In this document: piece after piece, positions 8,909 through 18,437 of the stretch | Layout of the letters: every line of letters begins with the position of its first letter | Position numbering within the stretch: position 1 is the stretch's first letter | Assembly (NCBI GenBank): GCA_021847645.1 | Contig: JAJZQG010000054.1 | Coordinates: 1-41,187 of the forward strand | Length of the DNA stretch: 41,187 nucleotides | DNA from: Myxococcales bacterium | GTDB taxonomy: Bacteria > Myxococcota_A > Polyangia > Polyangiales > Polyangiaceae | Direction: 5' to 3' | Program-made: the position numbers and the translations under genes | Notes under the pieces: generated by a model | The model's input: the letters and a program-made list of their open reading frames with translations, nothing else | The model's database searches: none | What the model was told of the DNA's origin: nothing

Positions 8909-10939
8909 ATGCATGACATCCGCCCCATGTCACGCGTCGTCGAACTGCTCGGCCCCGACGGTCCCCTGGCCCGCTCGCTCGAAGGCTACGAGCACCGCCA
9001 GGGCCAGCTCGAGATGGCCCGCGCCGTCGAGGACGCCTTCGAGCACGACCGTCTGCTCATCTGCGAGGCGGGGACCGGCACGGGAAAGACGCTCGCCTAC
9101 CTGGTGCCCGCCATCTCGAGCGGGCGCAAGGTCGTGGTGTCGACGGCCACCAAGGCCCTGCAAGACCAGATCGTGTCGCATGACGTTCCCGCCCTCGAGC
9201 GGCACTTGGGGTTGAAGCCCCGGGTCGCTGTCGCCAAGGGCCTCGCGAACTATCTGTGCCGCCGCCGCCTCGACGAGTTCCTCGCGAGCCCGGAGTCGTC
9301 GGCACGCCAGCACGCGCGCTCGTTGGCCATGATCAACGAGTGGGTGAAGACCACGGAGACCGGCGACGTGGCCGAGCTCACGGCGCTGCCGGAGAACGAC
9401 GCGACGTGGCGGGAGGTGTGCTCGGGAACGGACGTGCGACGAGGCAACCGATGCGCGGCCGTGCGTGACTGCTTCGTGGCGCGAATGCGCCGGGCCTGCG
9501 AAGCGGCGCAGATCGTGATTGCCAATCACCACCTGGTCTTTGCCGACCTGGCCCTGCGCGAAGGCTCGGACGAGCACGCGGGTGTGCTACCACCGCACGA
9601 GGCCCTGATCTTTGACGAGGCCCACCAAATCGAGGACATCGCCAGCGACTTCTTTGGCGTTCAGGTTTCCAGCAGCCGGGTCGAAGGCCTCCTGCGCGAG
9701 ACCGAGCACGCGTTCGAGGCAGCCGGCCTTTCCGACCCTCTCATCGCCCACACGGACGGCGCGCAGCTGATCGACAAGGCGCGTGTGGCGTCCCGGGCGT
9801 TGTTCGACGAGCTCGTGGTGGCCTTTGGCCGCAGCGAGAGCGGACGCAAGCCGATCGAACGGGACGCCTGGACCCAGGACCTGATCGGACGCTATCACCG
9901 TCTCGACGCCGCACTCGAAGCGGTGGCCGCACTCGCCGACAAGCACGGCAAGGACGACGCCGTGCAGGACATCGGCTGGCGGGTGACCGAGCTGCGCGAC
10001 GATCTGGCGAGGGTCATCGACGGCAGCGCTGCGACGGTGACCTGGATAGAGGTCAGAGCGCGGTCGGCGTCGATCGGCGCGACCCCTATCGAGGTCGCCA
10101 CCACGCTGCGCGCGCGGCTGTTCGAGCGCATTCCCACCGTCGTGCTCACCAGCGCAACGCTGTCGACCGGCGGTACGTTCGACTTCTTCCGCTCGCGCGT
10201 GGGCGTCGACAGCCCCCGGATCTCCCTGCAGGAAAGCATCGTGCCCTCGCCGTTCGACTTCGAGAACGCCGCGATGCTCTACACTCCCGTCGACCTGCCG
10301 GAGCCGTCGGACCCTCAATTCAGCACCAAGGCCGCGGGCCGCGCTGCCGAGCTCATCGCGCTGACGGGCGGCGGCGCGCTGGTGCTGTGCACGTCGAATC
10401 GCGCCATGGCCACCTTCCGCGACGAGCTGGAGCACCTGCTGCACCGCTCGGTCGCCATGCAGGGCGATGCGCCGAAGACCAGGCTTCTCGACGGCATGCG
10501 CCGGCACGGCCACGGCGTGCTGGTGGCGACGATGAGCTTCTGGGAGGGTGTCGACATCGCGGGCGATGCGCTGCGCCTCGTCATCATCGACAAGCTCCCG
10601 TTCTCCGTCCCCACCGACCCGGTGGTCGTCGCACGGTGCAAGGCGCTGGAGGAAGCAGGGGAGAACCCGTTTCTCAAGTACCACGTTCCTTCGACCGCCA
10701 TTACCCTCAAGCAGGGCTTCGGCAGGCTGATTCGCACGCAGCGCGATCGCGGCATCGTCGCCATTCTCGACCGGCGGCTGGTCAAGCGCGGGTATGGCAA
10801 GTCGCTGCTGGCGAGTCTGCCGCCGGCCACACGCACGACATCGATGCAGGACGTTCGCCAGTTCTGGGAACGCGTGGAGCGCGAGCGTGCGACGAGCGGC
10901 GACGGGAACACGACGGAGAATGCGCCATGTGCGGAGTGA
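8909..10939 (+). CDS. dinG: DinG-family Fe-S-containing ATP-dependent DNA helicase
   Basis: The product (676 aa) is an XPD/DinG superfamily 2 helicase, expected to unwind 5'-3' and to resolve R-loops or structured DNA. Walker A AGTGTGKT is at residues 54-61, and the DEAH box sits in LIFDEAHQIEDIA at about 236-239. Four cysteines between them (117, 171, 182, 188; the last three in CSGTDVRRGNRCAAVRDC) are spaced like the 4Fe-4S cluster ligands of this family. The C-terminal helicase motifs MSFWEGVDIAGD and QGFGRLIRTQRDRG are present. ATG 8909 was chosen; ATG 8927 (MSRVVELLG) is equally possible. No N-terminal exonuclease domain is present. The 3' end overlaps the glmS-like gene by 13 nt, so the two are probably co-transcribed. 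Confidence 0.92.
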   Translation: MHDIRPMSRVVELLGPDGPLARSLEGYEHRQGQLEMARAVEDAFEHDRLLICEAGTGTGKTLAYLVPAISSGRKVVVSTATKALQDQIVSHDVPALERHLGLKPRVAVAKGLANYLCRRRLDEFLASPESSARQHARSLAMINEWVKTTETGDVAELTALPENDATWREVCSGTDVRRGNRCAAVRDCFVARMRRACEAAQIVIANHHLVFADLALREGSDEHAGVLPPHEALIFDEAHQIEDIASDFFGVQVSSSRVEGLLRETEHAFEAAGLSDPLIAHTDGAQLIDKARVASRALFDELVVAFGRSESGRKPIERDAWTQDLIGRYHRLDAALEAVAALADKHGKDDAVQDIGWRVTELRDDLARVIDGSAATVTWIEVRARSASIGATPIEVATTLRARLFERIPTVVLTSATLSTGGTFDFFRSRVGVDSPRISLQESIVPSPFDFENAAMLYTPVDLPEPSDPQFSTKAAGRAAELIALTGGGALVLCTSNRAMATFRDELEHLLHRSVAMQGDAPKTRLLDGMRRHGHGVLVATMSFWEGVDIAGDALRLVIIDKLPFSVPTDPVVVARCKALEEAGENPFLKYHVPSTAITLKQGFGRLIRTQRDRGIVAILDRRLVKRGYGKSLLASLPPATRTTSMQDVRQFWERVERERATSGDGNTTENAPCAE

Positions 10940-13563
10940 TTGGGCTGGTCTACGAGAGGTTCAGGAGCGATCTGGGGGTCATAGCCAGCGAGCTGCTCAA
11001 GACGCTCGAATACCGCGGCTACGACTCGACAGGCGCGGTGGTGCAAGGACAGGACGCCGAGCACATCCGCATCGTCAAGGGGGTGGGCGCGCCCAGCCTG
11101 ATGGTCGGACAGTTGGGCATCGTGGACATGGCCGGTCGGATCTTCTGCGGCCAGGTGCGATGGGCCACGTTCGGCGCCGTGGACGAGGGCAACTCGCAAC
11201 CCCACCTGGTCCGGTGCAAGACGACGATCTACGGCGCGCACAACGGCAACGTCACCAACTGCGACGATCTCAAGGACTGGCTGCGTTCCGAAGGGCACCG
11301 GGTCGTGTCGGACAACGACGGCGAGATGGTGGTGCACACCGTCGAGCACTTCTTCGCGTTGGAGCTGGGTGCCAGGGGCCCGCACGCTGCCGCCGACAAC
11401 GGGATGCGCCGCGCCTGCATGCGCACCGCGATCTTGCGTGCCGCTGCGAAGCTGCAGGGCTCCTACGCCGCAGTCGTCGTGGATCCCGTGTCGGGCTTCG
11501 TCTACGCGATCAAGGCCGGCTCGAGCCTGTACTTCGGCTTCGGTCACGACGAGACCGGCGGCCAGTTCCGCATCGCATCCTCCGATCTGTCGTCGATCCT
11601 CAAGCTCACCCGCGTGCTGGTGCCGTTGCACGAGGGAGAGTTCGTGGAGTACGGACCGTCCGAGCACCGCGTCTTCGCGCTCGACGGCAAGGAGGCGCAG
11701 GACGCTGCGGAGCTCGAGCGGGAGCCGGTACGCAGCAGGTTGCGGGCCAAGGACACGGCCTTGCTGCCTCCTTTCGGCACGTTCATGGAGCAGGAGATTG
11801 CCGCGCAGGAGGAAACCAGCCGGGCGGTCATCACCCTGTTTCAAGGCGGCAGCGAGGCGCTTCAGGTGCTCGGGCCCCACCTGGACGGCCTCGAGCCCAA
11901 GGCCCGGGACGAGATTCGCACCAGGCTCGAAGGGCTGCTCGACCTGTATGACGACGACGCGATTCGGAAGCACTTCCACGCGCTCGTGGACTGCGAGCCC
12001 ATGCGTCGCGTGCTCGCGGGAATTCCGGCGGAGCTCAAGGCGCAAGGCACCGACGCGCCGGCCATCAAGCTCGGCGACCGGCTTCGCTCCTCGGAGGCGG
12101 GCTTCCTGACCGATCTGCTGCTCATGGCCCGGGATGTCGACGATCTGGTGGCGGTGCGGCTGCTGGACACCATGCTCGAGCACGCCGAGGTGCGCGACTT
12201 CTCGGCCGCCGTCGAGGGCTTTGCCGGCATGGCGTCGGCGTGCGTGCGGCGCGGTGGCCGGATCTACGTGGTGTGTTGCGGCTCCTCGTTCCACGCCGCC
12301 AAGGCAGCATGCTTGTTCTTCAACGACATCGCGTGCACCGAGCTGATCCCGATCATCCCCGGCGAGTTCCGCGGCCAGTACTCCCGATCCCTGCGCGACG
12401 GCGACCTGTTCGTTGCCGTCAGCCAGAGCGGCGAAACCAAGGACCTGATCGACGTCCTGAACTTCATCATGGCGTCGGGCCGGCGCATCGAGCGGGTTGC
12501 ATTGGTCAACAACGTCAACTCGACACTTGCGCAGGAGAAGAGCGACCTGGTGATCCCGCTTCGTTGCGGCCCGGAGATCGCGGTTCCGGCGACCAAGAGC
12601 TTCATGAACCAGATGGTCGTGTTCTACTGTCTGGCGTTGCGCCTGGCCGAGCACCGGCTCGACGACCGGACGCTGTCCGAAGCGGATCGAACGCGAATGC
12701 GCGAGGACACCTCTGCGCGGCGGGACAAGCTTTCATCGCTGCCGCTGCTGCTGCGCAACACCGTGGCGAGTACCAAGGCCGACGTCGATCGTGCCGCCCA
12801 GATGCTGCACCTGTCCCCGAGCCTGCACATCCTGGCAACGCGCATCACCGCCGTGGCAAAGGAAGGGGCGCTGAAGGTGCGGGAGGTCGTGCTCAACCAC
12901 ACGGAGGGGTTCGAAGGCTCGGAGTTCAAGCACGGACCCAACACGATCCTGGGGTTCAACACGGTCTGGGGCGCAAGCTCGGTCGACGCGCTGCTCAAGA
13001 GCCTGGGCCGTACGATGGAGTCACTGGTGCAGCGAGCCACCGTGCAAGGCATGCCCTCGAGCGCCGCCTGGCGCCTGGTGCAGGCAGCGGCCGACTCGGT
13101 GTTCTTCCCCACCGCCGAGCCCTTCACCCTCTCGGCGGAAGAAAAGAAGGTCTTCGACCGGATCGTCGATCGCGACCAGATGCTGGGCAGCCTGTACTCC
13201 GACTACCCGCTCGTATACGTGACCGGTCCGGAGGAGAAGGACGTCCACCTGACGATCTCCCAGATCAACACGCACAAGATCCGGGGCGCGAGCACCGTGG
13301 TCATTGCCGAGGAGAACCCGCCGCTGCGTGGCGCCGCCTCCAAGCCGCCGGCGGACAACCCGTCATACCAGTGGGTCTATATCGCGCTGCCCAGGACCAA
13401 CGACACGCTCATGACCGTGTTCTCTGCGACCGTCGTGTTGCAGCGCCTCGCCTTGCAGATGAGTCTGCTGAAAGCCGAGTACCTGGACCGGCTCGGCATC
13501 AAGGAGCACGGCGTGCACCCGGACGTGCCGAAAAACGTCAGCAAGTCGATTACGGTAGACTGA
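10927..13563 (+). CDS. Enlarged GlmS-like glutamine-fructose-6-phosphate aminotransferase
   Basis: This 878-aa protein has GlmS architecture, against about 600-610 aa normally. The N-terminal glutaminase domain starts MCGVIGLVYE with the nucleophile Cys2, followed by YRGYDSTG, RWATFG (usually RWATHG), HNGNVTN and the Asp in SDNDGEMV. The linker motif FMEQEI is at 286-291. SIS1 holds CGSS at 451-454 and SQSGET at 499-504. SIS2 holds EGALKVREVV (646-655) and FKHGP (667-671). The tail NVSKSITVD keeps the active-site Lys. Isomerase residues equivalent to E. coli Lys485, Glu488, His504 and Lys603 are thus present. About 110 extra residues lie between the linker motif and SIS1, and about 100 more lie inside or after SIS2 (roughly 683-760 and 795-815). 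The expected reaction is glucosamine-6-phosphate synthesis for peptidoglycan and LPS; an altered acceptor is possible. Confidence 0.85.
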   Translation: MCGVIGLVYERFRSDLGVIASELLKTLEYRGYDSTGAVVQGQDAEHIRIVKGVGAPSLMVGQLGIVDMAGRIFCGQVRWATFGAVDEGNSQPHLVRCKTTIYGAHNGNVTNCDDLKDWLRSEGHRVVSDNDGEMVVHTVEHFFALELGARGPHAAADNGMRRACMRTAILRAAAKLQGSYAAVVVDPVSGFVYAIKAGSSLYFGFGHDETGGQFRIASSDLSSILKLTRVLVPLHEGEFVEYGPSEHRVFALDGKEAQDAAELEREPVRSRLRAKDTALLPPFGTFMEQEIAAQEETSRAVITLFQGGSEALQVLGPHLDGLEPKARDEIRTRLEGLLDLYDDDAIRKHFHALVDCEPMRRVLAGIPAELKAQGTDAPAIKLGDRLRSSEAGFLTDLLLMARDVDDLVAVRLLDTMLEHAEVRDFSAAVEGFAGMASACVRRGGRIYVVCCGSSFHAAKAACLFFNDIACTELIPIIPGEFRGQYSRSLRDGDLFVAVSQSGETKDLIDVLNFIMASGRRIERVALVNNVNSTLAQEKSDLVIPLRCGPEIAVPATKSFMNQMVVFYCLALRLAEHRLDDRTLSEADRTRMREDTSARRDKLSSLPLLLRNTVASTKADVDRAAQMLHLSPSLHILATRITAVAKEGALKVREVVLNHTEGFEGSEFKHGPNTILGFNTVWGASSVDALLKSLGRTMESLVQRATVQGMPSSAAWRLVQAAADSVFFPTAEPFTLSAEEKKVFDRIVDRDQMLGSLYSDYPLVYVTGPEEKDVHLTISQINTHKIRGASTVVIAEENPPLRGAASKPPADNPSYQWVYIALPRTNDTLMTVFSATVVLQRLALQMSLLKAEYLDRLGIKEHGVHPDVPKNVSKSITVD

Positions 13564-13581
13564 CCAACAGCAGGCGGCACG

Positions 13582-14124
13582 TCAGCGCTTGTTGCCGGTA
13601 CCGCTGACGACCACCTGGCCTCCGAGCTCGTTGCCCGTGGCGTCGTTCTGGACGCCCGAGATGGTGCACGGGCCGGTGACGGACACGCCGTGCAGCTGGT
13701 TTCCGGTGCCCGACATGATCAGCGCGCCGGACACGAAGGACTTGCCGACGCCCGCACCGATGACCTGGTTGTTGGTGCCGCCGATGATGAGGTTGCCGTG
13801 GCAGGTGCCTTCGGGAATCCGCACGACCTTGCCAGTGCCGCTGACCGTGGGGCACGTACCGGATGCCTGAATGATGATCGGAAGCCGGCCGGGCGGCGTG
13901 GTCGTCGTGGCCGCGGGCGGCGTGGTGGTCGTGGAAGTCGGAAGCTTGACGGTCGCCGCAGGCGGAGCCGTGGTGGTCGCGGGGGGCGGCGCGACCGTGG
14001 TGGCCGGCGGCGGTGCAGGCGGGGGCGTCCCCGCGGCGCCGCCAGCGCCCTCGGTGTGGATGACACAACCGGCCGCCGTGATGCACGTGGCCATTCCCGC
14101 AATCCAAAGCCAGGTGTTTCGCAT
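13582..14124 (-). CDS. Small lipoprotein with Pro/Thr-rich stalk and mini beta-helix repeat
   Basis: This is a 180-aa protein. The signal peptide ends in a lipobox-like TAAGC with Cys20, so it is probably lipid-anchored. Residues of about 25-80 are almost only Pro, Ala, Thr and Val, forming an extended stalk. Residues 85-180 contain short repeats around SGTGK, GGTNNQVIGAG, SGTGNQLHGV, ATGNELGG and SGTGNK, spaced about 17-22 residues apart. That pattern is expected for a small right-handed beta-helix or roll, and is similar to DUF3060-type proteins. Four Cys are in the mature part (Cys20 plus three in the helix). It is convergent with the glmS-like gene, 18 nt away. Function is unknown. Confidence 0.72.
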   Translation of the reverse strand: MRNTWLWIAGMATCITAAGCVIHTEGAGGAAGTPPPAPPPATTVAPPPATTTAPPAATVKLPTSTTTTPPAATTTTPPGRLPIIIQASGTCPTVSGTGKVVRIPEGTCHGNLIIGGTNNQVIGAGVGKSFVSGALIMSGTGNQLHGVSVTGPCTISGVQNDATGNELGGQVVVSGTGNKR

Positions 14125-14181
14125 GGCCGCAAACCTAGCATGGACCGGCAGCCCGCGGGCAAGGGGCGACGGCGGCCCGGC

Positions 14182-14832
14182 TCAGCTGGCGCCTGGCTTG
14201 TACAGCCCCCGGTCGTCGGCCCCCAGCATGCCCGCCGCGTAGGTGCGCGGGTCCGTCTTGCCCAGGGTCTTGACCATCTGCGGCGTCACCAGCGCGTAGT
14301 GCCGCGCCCGGTCGATCCGGTTCTCGATGCGCTCCATGGTCTCATCGCGGAACATCCACTCGTCCGGGTCCAGACCGGCCAGGTCCACAGGGACCGAATA
14401 ACCTCGCAGCGTCTTCTCCGACTCGACATTGAAGTAGAATTCGAAGTAGCTCAGCGCAAGCTCCCGGATCGTGCGGTAGATGGGCTCGCGGAAACGCAAG
14501 CCGGCGCAGTTGGACTTCGCAATGGCCCCCCAGCAGCCGTGGCGGCGAAACAGCGCCAGCAGGTGGTCGTCATCGCGAACGGCCTTGAGCTCCATGATGA
14601 GCGGCGGCCTTCCCAGGTGCCGAAGCGCCGCAGCGGCGAACAGGGCGCCGTCGAAGCAGTTGGCCTTGCGATCCCTCAGGACGCTGCGCGGGCACCGGTA
14701 GATGGGATCGGCACTGTACGGTATCGAATCCAGCACGTTCTGGATGTCGAGCTCGCGACGGATCGACTCGAAGAGCCTCTGGTCCTTGCGACTGGACCAC
14801 GAGAGCGGTGCTGCTTGTGTCGTCTTCTTCAC
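14182..14832 (-). CDS. Transglutaminase-like (papain-fold) domain protein
   Basis: This is a 216-aa protein. Cys59 in KANCFDGALFAAAALRHLG sits at the start of a helix, as in the transglutaminase/arylamine acetyltransferase superfamily. His90 follows in RDDDHLLALF, 31 residues later, with GCWGAIAKSN downstream. The third catalytic residue is not obvious. The C-terminal half (FREPIYRTIRELALSYFEFY) is helical. I chose GTG 14832 because AGGTAG lies 7 nt upstream; an in-frame ATG at 14988 would add a 52-residue Arg-rich leader without protein-like composition. The gene sits 57 nt upstream of the beta-helix lipoprotein on the same strand. It may be a protease or a non-catalytic relative; the substrate is unknown. 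Confidence 0.72.
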   Translation of the reverse strand: MKKTTQAAPLSWSSRKDQRLFESIRRELDIQNVLDSIPYSADPIYRCPRSVLRDRKANCFDGALFAAAALRHLGRPPLIMELKAVRDDDHLLALFRRHGCWGAIAKSNCAGLRFREPIYRTIRELALSYFEFYFNVESEKTLRGYSVPVDLAGLDPDEWMFRDETMERIENRIDRARHYALVTPQMVKTLGKTDPRTYAAGMLGADDRGLYKPGAS

Positions 14833-16683
<1,851 letters not shown>

Positions 16684-16734
16684 CGCTCTTCCGCATCCCC
16701 TGCCGTCCTCCGAACAGCCGTCCCTCGACGGCGC

Positions 16735-17781
16735 TCATGTCCGGCGTTGCGCGGCGAGCCGGGCCGCGAGCCGCATCGCTTCCACCATCGAGGATGCGTC
16801 GGCCCTGCCCTTGCCCGCGATGTCGTAGGCCGTCCCGTGGTCCACGCTCGTGCGCACGATCGGAAGGCCTGCCGTCACATTCACCGCGCGCCCGAAGTAG
16901 CGCACCTTCATCGGGATGGTCCCCTGGTCGTGGTACATCGCCACCACGCCGTCGTAGCCGCCGTCGAACGCGATGCGGAACGCCGCTTCCGCAGGCGCCG
17001 GACCGTCGACGATCGCCTCGATGCCCAGCGCCGTCAGCCGCTCCCGCGATGCCGAAACCGCGGGGGCAATCACCTCGTCGTCCTCGTAGCCCAGCAGCCC
17101 GTGCTCCCCGGCATGCGGATTGAGCGCGGCGACCACGACCCGCGCAGGGCGCTTGCCCAGCCCGTGCGCCGTTTCGGCGCAGCGCACCGTGGCCTCGACG
17201 ACCTTGTCCTGCGTGATGGCGTCGGCCACGCGGCGCAGCTGCAGATGCGTGGTCACCAGCGCGACGGCCATGTCTTCGGCGACGAAGATCATGATGGGGG
17301 CCGGAGCGCCGACGCGCCTGGCGATGTGCTCGGTGTGGCCGCGGAACGACTCGGCCCCGGGAGCTCCCGAGCGTGCGATGACGTCCTTGGAAACCGGGCC
17401 GGTCACGATCGCGTCCGCGAGCTTGTCGACGACGAGGTCGGTGGCTTGGTCGACCCATGCGAGCTGGGCCTGCCCGCCCGCGGGACAGGGCCGGCCGGGC
17501 TCGCGCTCGGACGGGGCCAGATCGGCGACGGGCGCGAACACGCACACGGGCGAGGAGCACGAGCTCAGGGCGTCGCGATCGCGCACGACCGGGACCGCGC
17601 TCCAAGGCACGCCTGTGACGGCGGCCGCGCGCGTGAGCGCGCCCAGGTCGCCCACCAGGATCACGCGCATTCCTTCCTTCGCGACAGCCAGGGAGGCGAC
17701 CACGGAGATCTCCGGGCCGACACCGGACGGACATCCGATCGACACGGCGAGACGAGGAGCATTCTTCGAGGGATTGGTCAT
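16735..17781 (-). CDS. pdxA: 4-hydroxythreonine-4-phosphate dehydrogenase
   Basis: The product (348 aa) oxidises 4-phospho-hydroxythreonine in the DXP-dependent pyridoxal phosphate pathway, with NAD and a metal ion. The N-terminal LAVSIGCPSGVGPEI is the family start. Metal-ligand His regions are visible as FRGHTEH (148-152), LNPHAGEHG and AMYHDQG, followed by VRTSVDHGTAYDIAGKG. ATG 17781 is preceded by AAGGTG and gives the usual length; upstream in-frame codons lack protein-like sequence. No other vitamin B6 gene is nearby, so it is transcribed alone. Confidence 0.96.
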   Translation of the reverse strand: MTNPSKNAPRLAVSIGCPSGVGPEISVVASLAVAKEGMRVILVGDLGALTRAAAVTGVPWSAVPVVRDRDALSSCSSPVCVFAPVADLAPSEREPGRPCPAGGQAQLAWVDQATDLVVDKLADAIVTGPVSKDVIARSGAPGAESFRGHTEHIARRVGAPAPIMIFVAEDMAVALVTTHLQLRRVADAITQDKVVEATVRCAETAHGLGKRPARVVVAALNPHAGEHGLLGYEDDEVIAPAVSASRERLTALGIEAIVDGPAPAEAAFRIAFDGGYDGVVAMYHDQGTIPMKVRYFGRAVNVTAGLPIVRTSVDHGTAYDIAGKGRADASSMVEAMRLAARLAAQRRT

Positions 17782-18437
17782 GGCACCTTGGGACCACCGC
17801 TGGGTGGCGAGTCCTTCACCGTCGCGCAGCCGATACGGACAGACCCGGAATGTCCGGCCGGGCTGCGCGTCCAGATACCCTCGGACGCCCGGAGAGCACA
17901 ACCCACGTCGATCCCATCGCGGAACTCGCTTTAAGGTGTTCCCCAGGAAGTTGACGTTCGTCGCGGGGTGCGGCTCGCACACCGGAACGTTGCTGTCGAC
18001 CGACGGGGCGCGTCATTCGCGCTTGCCGCGGTGCGTCTGGGACAGGCGCTCCGGTCTTGTGACGGCGCTTTGGATGGACGGCAAGCTGGCGCTGGCGTTC
18101 GTGGCGATTGTGGCGCACCATTGGATCGGAGCCAGACTCAAGCGGCTCTGCGACGCGACGCCGGCGTCCGATGATTCTTGGGACTCCGGTGGACGTGTTC
18201 GGGATAGCTTGCTTCGGCGCAGAGGCGCCGGTGGTCGAGAGGCCGCTCTGAACGGGCAGCGCTCACCACCAAACGATCGGCGGCAGGCCGATCCGAGCCG
18301 ATCGCAGCCCGGCTTGGCCGGGTTGGCATCGGGCCTGTACTTTGCTTGACGGGCCCCGTAGCCAGCCCGTAGATTTCATGGACTTGGGCGAGAATTTCGA
18401 ACGCCCGGTAGGTTCCCGAATCGGAGTGCACAGCACC
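17782..18437. other. Divergent intergenic region upstream of pdxA and the TPR gene
   Basis: About 650 bp without a convincing gene. It holds the pdxA upstream region and, at its right end, a plausible sigma-70-type promoter for the TPR gene. An ORF-like stretch here is Arg-rich and looks non-coding. Confidence 0.4.
18346..18375 (+). promoter_or_regulatory. Possible sigma-70-type promoter of the TPR gene
   Basis: TTGACG (18346-18351) is separated by 18 nt from TAGATT (18370-18375), a 5/6 and 4/6 match to the -35 and -10 consensus. Transcription would begin around 18382, past the in-frame ATG at 18378. This supports the GTG at 18438 as the start. Judged by eye only. Confidence 0.4.

Noticed and set aside
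10315..12654. 779-aa open frame on the minus strand
   Set aside because: It lies antisense to dinG and the glmS-like gene, both with complete motifs. The sequence is His/Arg/Gln-rich shadow.
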